64,000 nucleotides of DNA from Sclerodactyla briareus (taxonomy: Eukaryota; Echinodermata; Holothuroidea; Dendrochirotida; Sclerodactylidae): NCBI GenBank assembly GCA_026419785.1, contig JAODTK010002710.1, positions 1-64,000 of the forward strand, in the 5' to 3' direction. Position numbers and translations under genes: made by a program. The notes beneath the pieces are model-generated. The model saw only the letters and a list, made by a program, of their open reading frames with translations. It had not been told where the DNA came from and did no database searches. The first letter of the stretch is position 1. Each line of letters begins with the position of its first letter. Positions 48,743-62,935 of this stretch are shown piece by piece.

Positions 48743-51700
48743 GTCCTACCTAGCCAGGCCCACAGAGTTCTAGCAAACTATGCCCATGGAAACTAATACC
48801 CACTGTGTCCTCAAATGGTAATAACTGTAGGGGGGGGGGGATCATCCCTGAAGGTAGGGGGGGGGAACTTTCAGGCAACAGGGCCAGATGAGGGCAGTTG
48901 TCGATGACTGTGAAGGATGCAGACCAATTTTTCGAAGCAAAAGAACAGGAAGGAGATGAGGTAATCGGAAAGACAAAGGTACGACAAAAGAATGGCAACA
49001 AGCAAAACTTTTCGCAGTACCTGAGGCGTTATCTAGGTTTAAATAGGGCAGTGCAAAGTTTCCCTCCATATTTCAATGATTTTACGACAAGTACAGTAGG
49101 TACCTACTACACAAGGCCCACTAGACATACGCCAACCTTCAATACACAATATTGGTGAGTTTGTCAATATGCTAGGATAGTTTTTGAGCTATAAAATAGA
49201 AGTGATATGGTCAACTGAGAAGTGTTCAGAAGATAGCGCCTGAATAAATGAAAAATAATAATTCTTTGAAATAATGAAACTTTGAAATTCAAAATTGCTA
49301 ACTTTGAGACTACTTACCAGCATCTTGAGGTTATTGTTTATTTTGTATTAACTCACTGCCACATCATTCACAATGAGCATCAACTCTGATCAATTTGATC
49401 CCTTTCAAAGTCGCAGCCTCGTCAGTAATTTCCCATCAATCACTCACAAAAGTCGAGAAAAAAAATTTGCAAGACGGCAGGGGGGAATCAATACTGTACA
49501 CTGTGTGCAGTAGCTTTCTCAAGATACAGAAAGCTGCGAGAGTAGAGCTCCGTCACGGCCTGGAAAACTATCACCTATGCCGGTTTAAAGAAGTGTTAGG
49601 CTTTCGGTTTGTATTTGCAGAGACGTGTATACACAAACAGGGGTCCTATTATCCCTGTGTTGACTTCACACCTGTATTACATCACATTAGGACTTCATAT
49701 GGGGCCACGGATAATACTGTACTTGGTACTGTATTGGAGTCAAATTTTTTTTCGTGGGAAAATTAACCCTCTTGAAAATTCCAACTGGAGCCACTCATCA
49801 GATGAATCAGGCTACACGGCTAGTAATAATATTCTGATTCCCCCCCCCCCTTCTTATTATCAATAAAGGTGTGATAGATGCCACTGATCAGCTCTGCGGT
49901 CACTTGTTCCAAATACACATACCAAACACATGTTCTTGTGAGCTTGCATTCACATTTTCACAATTTTGCACAGTGCCCACATCGAAGCTGAACACAACTC
50001 ACGGTTTGCAGAGCGACCATTCCATATTTCATTAACAGAACCATAATTACCCGGCATACATGCGACACTTGCACCCAATCTAACTCCTGGACAGGACGCT
50101 TTTAATATTGATACATTCTCACGTCGAAGAGCACTGAAGGCAATTCTGCTAATTTGGAGACTTGCCTCCTGATGATGAAAGGCAGAAGCAGCTCTAGGAC
50201 TGTCCTGGCGAACAAAATTAAAAGAGCAATTGTGGATCACAAGCTGTAAACTGCTGAAAGGACAGAATGATTTTTCTGGAAAACATATTGTCAGTGTATG
50301 GTAATGACATGGCCTCATGATAGGACCCATTAAAAGTCTGTTCATTTACAAACACATGTGGGCAATTACGCATAATACAGGGAACCTATGCTCAGTAAAA
50401 GACAGAAAGATGTAATAGTTCTGTAAGCTTTTCCTGCAAGAATTTCCTGCTTTTTAAAGGTCAATTTCTGCTTTATTTTGCTTCTTCAAGGTTTGTACAT
50501 TGGTTTTGTACAGAGGGAAGATGCTACATTCTGCTTTTTAAAAATATAAAGCAGAAAATTCCCTGACACTACCGTAGCAAAGCAAACAGAAGTCTTGCAT
50601 CTTTACATGCTTTGCAGAAGTAATAACATGAATTTTTTTGAGATCAAATCGTCAATGTCCTTCCACTTCTCCCCAATGTGCTGAACAATAAACATCACCC
50701 CAAACATAGTAAAACAGCATAGTAAAACATGAGATGAATTGGTTTAGTTCCGATGAGTGGTGACAGTTTCAAAGGTCAATGGAAGTGTAAACTAACATTT
50801 TTCAAGTGCTGTGGATCATTTTGAAAACTGCGTAGATAAAGAGCGTATTTCATAGCCACCAAAAGTGAAGTTCCCGAGCTCAAGTCATTTTTGTGTTGAT
50901 ATGTACATCAATAGTTTAGGTATTATGACGTCAAAAGGGGAACCAAATCAGATTCTGCTATTTAGTTTACACAGTAATTGCCTAATTTTTTCTCATTCCT
51001 TTACAAACAACAAGTTCAAGGTATTTTTTTCTCTGACGTCAATAAATGCTTTGCATCTATTTATTCTCAAGAGAGTTTTGGAAATGTACATTTTGCATGA
51101 CTTTGCATTGAACAGGTATTTTCTTCCCGCCCTGATGTCAAAGACATTGCATAGTAATAGCTAGGTCTATCTCATCATAAGTTTGCAGGTTGGATTTTCT
51201 TGTCATGTCCCAGCAGTTCCACTCTTTCACTGACCTTTAAAAAATAGGCCACAATGATAGAGCTATGTAGAGAATCTTGTCTACACCCCCCCCCCCCCTG
51301 AGCTGTGTAGAGGTGAGCATGCGCACATTTAGCAAGCTATTAACGTACATGGAGTACCCAACGGCCTGCGCACAGAATCCGAGGGGCGAGGGCAATGGCG
51401 TCTTGCACATTTCGTCATTCAGATTCTAGTCCATTCATTAGTTGTAACTCACAAGCAGCAATAACACTGGCCCACGGGTAATCATAACTATCAGTATAAA
51501 GTAACTGAACATGGTTATATGCCAGGTGGGAGGGTGGGGAAATTTGGCTGATGGAATGCTGATTGCATGTAGAGTTATACTTCCTCCATTGAGGTTACAG
51601 TCTGCTATTATGTACTCTGTTCCACCAGCAGGTCGAGGAATGCTCACTGACCTTTTCCTGCTAATCAGCACTCCAGTTGAGAATTAGCAGAGCATGGCCA

Positions 51701-53511
51701 TGGGGGGAGGGGGGGGGGGGCAAGTCCGAGTGGCTGTACCAGCCTCTGCACTGGGGGGGGGGGAAGCAATAAGAAAATAGGGGAAATTTTGGGGGGAAGG
51801 GTAAAGAGACGATACGACCACACGATCTGATCAATGAGAATTTATTTCAACATTCTATTGAATTTGTGATGCCACACCCTTATATAATTTAACTACACTT
51901 GACTTGAACAGACCATCAAGCCAAGGGGTAACAGTTGTAGGGAATGAGGAACACTGCTTGCACTCAAACCTTCAGTACATCATCCATTAGGGCTAGTTAC
52001 ATCTGTTTTGTAGGGAGTCAAGCACAATTATATTGGTTCCCAGGTACCGATAGCACACCATTACATGGCAGACATTATTTACACAGCTAGGCAATGGACA
52101 AACAAGATATAGCAGGCAAGTCACATACCACAATGACAGTGTGGGTGTATATATGACTTCAGATCTTTGAACCCTGTTAAGAAAGTGATTTAAAGCACCA
52201 AAGACCATGTTAAACTCATAAAGAGCATGGTGTCATCGCGTTCATCTAGATGGGAAACTACAATCGTTTCAGATCCCTGGCTCGATGCTAGCTAGGCACA
52301 GTCCAGTCACTGAATGTAATCTGTAGGGGCAACTTCATCAGGCTGACATGTTTTGGAGCCTCAGTAGTCACCAACTGTGGCAGTAGTCGATCAAAAACTT
52401 CTTTTCTGAAATCAGGGCCAATTCTCATGCCTACCAGAAAATAATTTTACTAATATATATATATATATGTTACTAACACTAATTGAAATAAATATTGTGT
52501 CTTCATTTTCAATTGAGGCCATCAAATTGTGCGTTTGTGGTGCTTGCTGTTACTCAATCTTGCAGCCGTGCTCCTGATTCTGTACAGTTTAGCTCATCAT
52601 TCTTGGGAAATCAAACTTTCGGTATTTTATCAACTTGTTAGGTGCCCTGAAAATTTATAAAACAATTATAAAATAAAACTTTTGGAGATCTCTTACCAAT
52701 ATTAATAGATCAATCATCAAAAATCAAATCCAGTAATTTGGGGCACATATTGGAATTTCTTCTATGTTGCTCAAGTACACTAAATAGCAACTTACGCAGC
52801 CAGCTAATAAAAACCGCGATACCAAATATTGTTGATGTTGATCCATGACTGCCTTTAACAGAGACTATTATTCAGTGCGGTTCTGTATGACTACCTTTTC
52901 ATGTTAAGGACATAGGACTACATTTCTATGTATCACATAAAGTGTTGTTGGTAGAACAGACAACTGCCAATTGAGGACAAAGATGTTGAAATCATGACGG
53001 CGTGTTTTACCCTTATCCTGCTGAGGACAGGCTTCATTTTGCATTTTGTTCTGCAGGAGTGGTCACCGTGACTGTATGAGATGAGATGAAACACCATCCC
53101 TCCAGTCCACCATGACAACATTCTGCAATATAAGTTAGGGTTGCAAATTCAAGGCACCTGATTGGCTGAGATGTATCATTTTGAAATTTGGTTTATAGAG
53201 CACCCTCACTGGGGACATGTCCACTACAGCTTGATAAGGGTTAGAAAACGGCACTACATACACAATACTGTCATGTGGCGGGCTCGTGCCCAATGATGAG
53301 AACTGTTTTCCCAAGTTTCATACATCACAATAAATTAATAACTTGGATAGACAGGGTTGAGATTTAGAAGCTATGCAAGTTCTCCCTTTTTCAAATAAAT
53401 TCCTCATGCTGAAAATTAATATTATAAGTTTAAAAATATGCATGTTCTGAGATTAGAACATCCACAGTGGGCAAAAGACTTATAACATAAACAAGCTGTT
53501 TTTTTATATTT
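48743..53511. other. Mostly unrecognised sequence with weak exon candidates
   Basis: A plus frame at 48895-48980 (VKDADQFFEAKEQEGDEVIG, ending AAAG|gtacg) and a 123-codon plus frame at 49395-49766 followed by AATAAA at 49862 could be pieces of a plus-strand gene, but neither has a recognised family. C/G runs lie at 49840, 51285 and 51710-51765. A short TA repeat is at 52454-52468. Confidence 0.4.
50003..50253 (-). CDS. Candidate minus-strand exon, unknown protein
   Basis: Open minus frame flanked by ttctgtcctttcag(cag) and GCAAACC|gtgagt, both good splice signals. Reads LQLVIHNCSFNFVRQDSPRA, ISRIAFSALRRENVSILKAS and CMPGNYGSVNEIWNGRSANR. Several Cys and a possible N-glycosylation site suggest an extracellular protein, but I recognise no domain. 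Confidence 0.3.
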
Positions 53512-54725
53512 TGACAGTTGCACTTCATTTGGATAGTTGCAATATTCATATTAGCATTATTTCCATAACAACTGATAACTACTATGTACAGTTTTCAACA
53601 TCAAGAATACAGCAACAATAAAGCAATGTCATTCGTAGTCTGTGTATCCTGTTAGAAGTTGAAGTCTATGACTCTATGTACACCAAGCACAGTATGGCTC
53701 CCATACATATAACTACACAGTCTATGTCAGAGCCCCTCTCCCTTCCCTAATCTCTTGCTGAAAAATCCAAATAATGGACACTTTAGGACTAATCACAACC
53801 ATGCTGCTTTAAGGCTTGTCTCAGGTTAAGGCCTAAAAAAAGAAATTGCTTGTTTGTCCTCCACCGCCCGCTCGGAATTTTCCTTCCCTCTGAACATATT
53901 TTTACTTTCAATACTTTTTTTAATTTCTTGTTCCGCTTGCAAAATATTACATTTCCATCACAAAAAACTCTCCCTGTTCGATCGTCGACTTAACACACAT
54001 TCTGACCCAATCATACACATACCTGTGGGATTATGCCAGTCCGTGACGGCGTGACTCATCGATCAAAACTGTTCTGTCTCAGGACTGTCCTACCCTGCTC
54101 TAATTTCCCCGAAATACTACTCCCGCACTTACTATTAAAGTTGTTGTAGCCTAGAACAGGAAACGTTGGAGCCGCGCGATGCACGGCGGTGCTATGGAAA
54201 TGGCTTGGAAACGTTCATCACACAGATCAAATTACTGACTGGGCCTGGGCTGCATGGTTCGCCGCGACAATGCATTTATCACACGTGCCAGACGGCACTA
54301 CTCTCCTAAACTTTTGGAGCACTATACAGTGTTGCCACTTCGCACCTGAGATGTAAGAATAGTGAAAGTTTTGCAATAAAATTTCTGAATGAAAAAACAA
54401 CAATCATTGCAACAACATAGGAAATTTGAGCATAATCCCTTCACGATCAGTGTGAACTGTCAAATTCCTGTCAAAGAAAATAAACCTTCAGCCCTATAAA
54501 TTTTAATAGTGTTCTCATACAAATGGTAGCAACGCTGATGAGAGCGACAACACAGTGTGGGCTGATAGCACTTCTTCATGTATATTCTTGCAACTCGCCG
54601 AGCGTGCGGCGTGCGCTCCCGGTCACCACTCAAGTAGTTGTGATACTACAAAGTGCCGATCACTATAGTACTAGCAGGGGTCTAACTGGGTCGTACACGC
54701 TCTGGATCAGTGTTTCGCGCTAGGA
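53512..54725. repeat. ~1.2-kb direct duplication, copy A
   Basis: Begins TGACAGTTGCACTTCATTTG and matches 55603-56840 along its whole length: CATAACAACTGATAACTAC, TAATCTCTTGCTGAAAAATC, AGGAAACGTTGGAGCCGCGC and CCTATAAATTTTAATAGTG. The copies differ mainly by single-base indels. No convincing frame is shared, so function is unknown. Confidence 0.88.
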
Positions 54726-55602
54726 TCATTTTTGGGAGGGAATTCCCTCCCAAGAATTTTTTTTGGAAGGGATTTTCCAGAAATCTAGGAGGGACCTAAT
54801 CTTCCGGCCATTTTTCGCACAAGTTCCCTAACAAAGTTCAGGGGGCAACAAAAAATAACTTTAGATTAACTAAAACCTCATGACTGCCCTGTGGTAACGA
54901 CATTATACGAGCGTCCCTTATACTTAACTAACTCATGCACTCTTAATAAGCCTATATATTGTGTTTGGTCATTAGACCTAAATACCCTGGTATCTGAGAT
55001 TATTTTCAAATCCTACAGCACCAAAAAAGGTACCATATCCACCGGAAGGCACATCTTTCATCGGCAATTTTTTTCTGAAAAATTAAAAATAACAAAACAA
55101 TAAATATAAAATTTTTTTCAGAAAAATTGACAAAATCGAAATAATTATTACCATTAATTCAGAGGGTAGGACTATGCTGTTGAATTCGCTATCACTTTGT
55201 TACTGAGCCCAGTTCAGCCTAAAACTAAAATCCACGGTCTGAAGACACCTCATGAATAATGTGCTTCAGACGTTGGTGAAAAGTATTAATATTAATTCCA
55301 CCATGTGATGTTATTTGAGAAAAAATCAATTGCAGTTGTTTACTACGTTATTTCACAGTGATTTGCTACAGAGCACAGGTCATAATAGAATTTGTACCTG
55401 TGCTAGTTGTGTGAAATGTCAACGAGAGGCACTAGTTGCTCAATCATAATACCCACATGCTGTGTGCATATGTCTGACTGATAGTAAAATGTTTTCACCC
55501 ATGTCCTGCAACGTTCAACGATGTATGCATGCAAAAAGCGTGCATGTGCTAAATCGCCGTCCGACCGCAAAATGTATATTGAATGCGTTTTTTTCGATTT
55601 GA
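54726..55602. other. Spacer between the 1.2-kb copies
   Basis: AT-rich sequence with GGGAGGGAATTCCCTCCC, a 9-bp-arm palindrome at about 54734-54751. No gene recognised. Confidence 0.5.
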
Positions 55603-56840
55603 ACAGTTGCATTCATTTGGATAGTTGCAATATTCAGATTAGCATTCTTTCATAACAACTGATAAATACTTGTACAGTTTCAACATTTCAAGAAATAGCA
55701 ACAATAAAAGCAAAATGTCAGTCGTTAGTCTGGTATCCGTGTTAAAGTTGAAGTTATGACTCTATGTACCACAAGACAGTATGGCTCCAATATATATAAC
55801 TACACAGTCGATTTCACCCCCATCCTCCCCTAATCTCTTGCTGAAAAATCCAAATAATGTACATTAGGATAATCAACAACCAGCTGCCTTTACGGCTTGT
55901 CTCAGGTTAAGGCCTAAAAAAGAAATTGATTGTGTGTCCTCCACCGCCGCACGATCGGATTTCTTCCTAGGGAACATATTTTTACTTTCAATAAACTTTT
56001 TAATTTCTTGTCCGCTTGAAAAATTTAGTACATGGACATCAAAAAAACTTCTCCATGGGCGATCGTGTTTCGTAACACAACATTATGACCAATAATTACA
56101 CATACATGTGGGATTATGCCAGTTCCGTGCGGCGCGTTGATAATCATCGATTCTTCAAAACTTTCTGTCTATGACCTGTCCTACCCTTTCTCTAATTTCC
56201 CCGAAATACTACCCACGCACTTACAGTTCAAAAGTTGTTGGAGCCGAGAACAGGAAACGTTGGAGCCGCGCGATGCACGGCGGTTGCTATGTAAATGGCT
56301 TGGAAACGTGCATCACACAGAATCAAATTACTGCCTGGGCCCTGGGCGCATGTATCGCGGAGGACAATGCATTTATCCACGTGCCCGACGGGCAGGCACT
56401 ACCTTACTAAACTTTTGGAGCACCTCAGTGTTGTCAGTCATGTGACTTCGCCACTATTGAAGATTTTGAATGATGTAGTGATAGTTTTGCAATAAAATTT
56501 CTGAATGCAAACAACAACAATCACCTGCAACAACATAGGAAATTTGAGCATAATACCTTCACGATCGTGTGAATGTCAAATTCCTGTCAAAGAAATTAAA
56601 CCTTCAGCCCTATAAATTTTAATAGTGTTCTCATAAAAAATGTAGAGCACGCGATGGGCGACCCACCGTGTGGGGCTGATTAGCATCTTCGAGGTATATT
56701 TCTTGACAACCTCCCGAGGAGTTGCGGGTGCGGGCACTCCCGGCACCACTCAAAGTGTAGTTTTTGATTATACAAAGTGCCAATCACTATAGTACTAGAA
56801 GGGTCTCAAAACCTGGGTCGTACACGCTCGGAGAGTCGGA
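55603..56840. repeat. ~1.2-kb direct duplication, copy B
   Basis: Second copy, same orientation, 880 bp after copy A. The CGCGCGATGCACGGCGG block is intact in both and is the most CpG-rich part, so both could be copies of a promoter or element end. Flanking homology stops at TACACGCTC near the right end. Confidence 0.88.
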
Positions 56841-57849
56841 GTTCTTGTGAACTCCGGCGTTAGAATTATTTATGACAAATTTGCACTGTTGTTGTGATGA
56901 TTTACCCTGAAGGAGATTTTTATCACACTTAGGCAGTGTGGAACAAAAACGATTCAAGACACTACTTTTTCTGAAAAATGTGAAAGTCGTGGAAGTCACG
57001 AAATTAGCCCCTTAGAGGAATAGGCCCAGAGAATTGGTGGTCAACCCGTGGCGGGGTTCGCATGCGAACTTCTGGTCACGGTTTGCTACTTAAAACACTT
57101 TTTACCCCCTTCGCCAACGGGTTGCAGCTGAAACTACTGATGCAGCTAGTAATAGTAGTGCTGGGGAACGTAACGCATTTAGTGTCCTATCTTCACATGT
57201 TACTTATGTGGGAATATGCGTTCCCCCCCCCCCCCAAAAAAAAAAAAAAAAAAAAATTCCGCCACGCCTGTCCGCCATTTTTCAGGGGTCTGGAGGACAA
57301 GCGGAAACATCTTTTTTAGGCCTAATAATGAAACCCGCACCAATCCATTTCTGGGCCCAGCACGGTTCACGATCACATAGCAGGGGATTTGATGACGGAC
57401 AACTAACATCAAATCTCTCTTGGGGATTCCCGCTGGAGGTGGTGAGGAATCATATATAGGCTGAGGTCACTTTTCCAATGATCGGCTCAAGGTTAGCTAC
57501 CAGGGCGTAAGGTCAGGGATGGTAATATCATTTTTTTTTTGTAACAAGCAGAAGTGACTCAGGGTTAAAAAAGGAGGTTTGGGTTTTGGACAATAGATGA
57601 ATCTGTCTGTTTCAGATAGGAATACTAGTTCAGATGAATAGAAATAACATACCGGAGGGGTTGAAATGAAGTAAAACTCCAACATGAGATGTAGAGATAG
57701 TTCTGCAAATGTTGTTATTGAGAGCAAGGCTAGCAATTAATAGTAATGATTGTCGCATCATGCTGGCAGCTAGGGTGCCCCAAGAATATACCATTCTAAA
57801 TAGGTAGGAGACTGTCTCTAGAGGTGTTGCAGGGAAGAATGTTATTATT

Positions 57850-58331
57850 GGACAGGTTGGGTCCATAAGTGACCTTGAATGACTTGATGACCTTAAACGG
57901 TTTTTACTGAAAAAATGTACCTTGATAATATTGCAGCATGTCCCAAAATTTATACCATATCACACACAGTCACTAGAGGTCATGCAAAAAAAATGTTTTT
58001 TTATTTGGCAGTTTCTTGACCTCGAATGACCTTTGATGAACATGACGGTTTTTGAGTGAGAAATGCTGCCTCAATGTGATGCAACCAAGCCCCAAAAGCA
58101 TTAATCGTAATCAGGTTTTCACACGCCTATGCTATCGCCCAAAAGGTATTAAAATAACCTTTGGCCCCTTGTACTTGAAGACCAAGTGTCAGATCAAAGC
58201 AGAGTTGGTTTGTCTATGTAGCAGACAGAGATCTATCCCATATCCAAAAATGACAGTTTTTGATTCTTGCAACGGCAAAGGAATCTATGCGGTCACGCCA
58301 AGTATGTGTGTGCTGGGGTGTGTGGTGTGTG

Positions 58332-58363
<32 letters not shown>

Positions 58364-60180
58364 TGGGTATGTGACACATTTTGTACGGACGAGATCTGCA
58401 GAACGCAAGCATGTATCAAGGTCATATTCGGCATGTGGGCTTCGTCATGTGGTGTAGTTGATCCATATTCTTCGGTTGCCCGTCAAGGTCACGAAAGGTC
58501 AATGAGAGGCCAAATCTGAATATCAAAAAGGGCAAAAAACCTCCTTTTAGCAAGGTCCTACTCCGCTGATCTTTTGGGGGGACTAGTTGCGATTGATGAG
58601 AAGGCTCATATTCAAACATAACTCGGTAATTGTCATCCAAGGGTCACAAAGGTCAATTAGGGGTAAAAAAACTATGTTTTTTGGCCATAAATGGTGAAAC
58701 CGAAATCTGCCGGGTTGGAAGGTGCGCCATTGTGATCCCAATCGTTGACCCATTCCTGTGTGGGACCTTTGACCTCAATTTGACCTTTACATGTTTTGGG
58801 CCAAATCAACTTTTCGTGGCCATTTTCGGATCCTCAAGGTACCTTCGATCGAAATGGACCAAATTGACCACATGTGACCTTTGTGTGCGAAGATTTCAGA
58901 GGTCAAGTTCCCTTTGAAAATTTAGTGCAGTTAGGATGTGTTCATAGTCATTTTTCATGGTGTTTTTAGAATCAGTGGTCAAACCTCTGATGATTGAGGT
59001 CAAAAGGGTCAAGGTCAAATCTCGAATAAGATGTGCTATTTTCGAGTTACAGGGCAAGAAAATCAACTGTCAATCTTTGGGATATGGACAGGCTCTGTGT
59101 GCTGAAGAAGAAATACACTCCCGCTTCAATCGAGCACTCGGTTCACAAGTTACAACGGGGTTCCAAGGTGGTTTTGATACCTTTTTGGCAATAGCATCGG
59201 AAGTATACTTTGGGATGGATACTTAATGCTTGTAGGACGGCGTGCATATCATAGAGAGTAAATGTTCATAAATGTGTATGTCATCAAAGGTCATTTGAGG
59301 TCACTTAGGACAAAAAACGAATATTTTTTGAACAACTTACAGTGACATTGTTGGTCAATGCTGTGAAGTTTCAGGAACAGGGTTTACATCCTGGGCTGGA
59401 GAACATTTTTCATAAAAACAATCATGTTATTCAAAAGGTCATTCAAGGTTCACGTATGGGCATAAACTGCCAATGTATTGGTCCGGCAACAACTTCCAGT
59501 GACCTTCCTGATGTGGTTTGTATTTCCGGACACAGTGTATCCATCTAGGGATACATTTTTTAATAAAAAAGGGTCAGTCCTCCAAGGGTCTAAAGGTCAA
59601 ATTAGAGGTCAAAAACTAGTTTTTGGCCATAACTTGGAAACCATATGTCTGCCGAGGTGGGAGGTGTGCCAAAGTGATCCAATCAGTGACCTCCATCTGT
59701 GTGACCATTGAACTAAATTTGACCTTTACCTTGTTTTGGCCCGAATCAAATTTTGGTGGCCATTTCGAATCTCAAAGGTACATTCATCGAAATGGTCCAT
59801 AAATTGACCCCATGTGAACTTTGTGTGCAAAGCTTGTGACAGAAGCTCTGCGTGCTGAATACACAAAAAAAAAAAATCCCGTTTTCAATCGAGCACTGGT
59901 TCTCAAGTTACAAAAAATATGGGATCAAAGGTTGGTTTGGATACCTTTTTGGCAATAGCATCGGCAGTATTTATTTGGGATACACAATGCTGTAGGACTG
60001 CGTGCATTCATCGAGTGTAACCATATTCATAAAAATGTAATGTCATCAAAGGTAATTTCAAAGTACTTACGACAAAAAAATAATGTTTTTGGAACAAAAC
60101 TTACAGTATCAGTTGCTTGGCAGGTGTTGAAATTTCAGGGACAGTATGTACGTCAACAAGGTATTGTTCTGGTCACAACA
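57850..60180. repeat. AGGTCA-rich repeat with internal direct duplication
   Basis: 58634-59560 and 59577-60170 are two copies of one unit, the second shortened internally. Shared blocks include TTTTTGGCCATAA, CATGTGACCTTTGTGTG (CATGTGAACTTTGTGTG in the second), CAATCGAGCACT and ATACCTTTTTGGCAATAGCA. AGGTCA/TGACCT half-sites occur dozens of times. The 58308-58365 run is a (GT)n microsatellite. No coding frame is shared by the copies. Confidence 0.8.
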
Positions 60181-62560
60181 AGGATAATATGCCTTAATTA
60201 CTGACATTACTGAGTTGTTAGCAATGTTATTTGTGATTGACATACTGCTCGTTCACAGTAATTGAGGTTCCCCTGCATTTCAATATGACTACCCAGTCCA
60301 GGTCCTTTAATAGTGGCCGGCAGTTCGGATACAAATAGCATTTACAATGTCTGACAGCTGTCTGATGTAGTCTTCATTTGGCACTTGACCTGGGCTTCCC
60401 CCCTCTACTCCCATAAAGGCTGTGTATGATCAATATTCCCATGAAATTTGGTAGCCCTGTTCTCAGTAGGCCGTCTGCGTAAGTTGTCATTTAGGGTATT
60501 TGAGCAACTGAATGGGAGATTTATTCCAATATGACCCTAATTCACTTGAATAATCTGAGGATTGATCGTATAGTAATGAGAGAAGATCTCTTGAAGTTTT
60601 TTTTTTATAATTATATGATTATTTATTCCCCGTGAAAATGGAAGTGTCAGGGGATAGTATGGTTTGGGTGTGTTGTAGCTACCTACCGCCGTCACAGTGC
60701 CATTATTGGACACAGCTAGTGTAGTTGGGGTTATACCAGGCAGTGACGGTTTAGTGACTTGAAAACTGAATATTACGGGCTAAATGGCAGGATAATACAA
60801 CTGATATGTTTGATAATTTGGGCTCCTGTGAATGAGGTGGTAGGGGGGAATTTTCCCAAAAAACATCATGTTGAGCAAGGTCAGTAAAGGTTCAGTAAAG
60901 GCCAATGAGGGGTCATTACTTAGTTTAAGTGGCAAATCAATTTTTTTTTTGGCATTTGTTTTTCATTTTGAATCACAAAGGTATGGGTCCTCACTCGTGC
61001 CAGTTGGTTGGATCACTGCCACAGTGCCCCTGGTCACAATGTCTGACAGGATGTTGTAGTTCTGTGATATGTTTATATCATGAGTGAGAGGTAAATGCCT
61101 GTGGTAAGCAGTCAAGCGTATAGGGCTTATTCAGGGGGGTGGTGGCAGGCAGTAGCGGGCGCAGATGTGGTGGTGCAAGAATCCAGTTTTCCCTCACATT
61201 CACATACATATACTATGACCCCCCACGTTTTGTCCCAGAAACACCAAGTATCAAAAAAAATTCCGAAGTGGGGGCCATGCCCCTCCCTGCCTAGCAGCAT
61301 AGGCTAAAGGGTGTAATTTTTTTTTTGTTTAAAGTGGGGTGGGGGTATATTCCCACAAAAACACGAAAGGTATCATCAACCCCAAATGGGTAGATGAACC
61401 CCCATTTCAAAATTTGATAAGGGGCTAATAATCGTAATACCTTAAACAGGTCCAGGAAAGGTCCAGTTAACCTTCCGGGAAACTTGCAAATTGGGCATAG
61501 GCCCAAAACGGCCCATTCTAAAAAAACAAATTTATCTGTTTCAAGTAATTGAGATCTCACAACGGTCAAATTGAGGTGTAATAAATATGGGGTATGTGTT
61601 GACACTGTTGTGATGAGAGAGTGTGAACCCTGTTGTCGTCTGTGAGCACCAAGAGAAAGGAGCAAAACAGGTCAGGCTCAAAAGAACAGTCAGTCCCACT
61701 CGAACCCTCCACCCCTTCCACTTGTATTCGAATTCATGTGCTCCTGGCTTACATGGAAGTAAGGAGTTGGGAGGTAGGCCTATGCCATTGCTATTGCGTA
61801 TATTGTACTGCTGACTCATTTGTGTGTCCTTTGACCTCACTGCAGTGACCTGTGGCATTTAAGACATGGATGAGACAACCACAGATGCAAACATTGGACT
61901 TGGTGAATATATACAACTCATCAACCAAATTGTAATTGTGATGCTAGGCAGTAAGCATAGGCCTAGGTTGTGTAATCTTGTATAGGCCTAGCATTAGGCC
62001 GAGAGTAGACCTATAGAACTGATAGGTTGTACACCCAAGCTCAGCCAATGTTTCCATGTATAGGTGAGCTAGGGCCTGAGTTAGGCCGGAGGGCTAGGCC
62101 TGAGTCGATAGGCCTGAGGGGCTAGTCCGAGGGCTAGGCCTGAGTGTTACTGTTTTCCACATGATTATTCGTCTTAAGTCATGTGTATATCCAGCCCATG
62201 TCTTCCATGTGATGCCATACTCTCGGATCTGTTCCCCCTTGCATTATAATCAGCTGACTCCCTGCGTGGGTGCATAACCATGAATCAGCGTCATTAACTG
62301 CAGCTTGCATCTTCACAAATTTTGCAATTTATTCAGAGAAAGGTTCATGTGCATGCTGGGCACATCACACGGTGGTCCGTTCTTCTGTCAACATCAACTA
62401 GATGTATTTAGGAAGCGATGTAATCAAACCGCCCATTGTCAGTTTTTAAGGTGCGGTTTGTCAGAAATGTTGTTATGCTGTCACTCTAGGCCAATCATTA
62501 TATGTTGAGCCAATGTTGAAATCTTATACAATGTTCATACAGATTTTTATCTCCTTGCAT
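60180..62560. other. No gene recognised
   Basis: 60600-60760 is a repeat fragment related to 29100. 62050-62150 holds several copies of GGGCTAGGCCTGAGT, a small tandem. T/A runs at 60598 and 61316. No exon supported. Confidence 0.5.
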
Positions 62561-62579
62561 TCCAATTGGAGCGGCTACG

Positions 62580-62935
62580 GTTGAGCCCGACTTCCGATGC
62601 ACGCGGGCGAGCGGGCGGGCACGCAGACAAACGCGAGTAAAGCCGCTATCGTTGACAATTTAGAACAATGGTTCTAAGAAACTAAACATCGTGTTTATAG
62701 TTTAAAAGTTTAAACATGCCTAGGCCGTCCGGTGTTTGATGAATAATAATAATAATATGATAAAAATCATAATAACAATTAATAACAGAAATAATAGTAG
62801 GCGACACGGTTCTTTTATATAACGCATATACACACTAGGTGCGTGGATTTTCGAGAAAACGCCCGCCCGCGTGCATGAAACGGGTCACTCGCGTTGTCCG
62901 CGTGCCCCGCCGTCAGGTCATGGAAACGCGGGCTT
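62580..62935. mobile_element. Possible MITE with GC-rich inverted ends
   Basis: Left end AGCCCGACTTCC...GGGCGGGCACGCAGACAAAC followed by GCGAGTAAA matches the reverse complement of the right end (AGCCCGCGTTTCC...GCGGGGCACGCGGACAACGC, GAGTGAC). The interior is AT-rich with TAATAATAATAATATG. No target duplication could be fixed by eye. Confidence 0.4.

Noticed and set aside
58052-58519. 155-codon plus frame
   Set aside because: It is held open by a (GT)n microsatellite (Cys-Val runs) inside an AGGTCA-type repeat.
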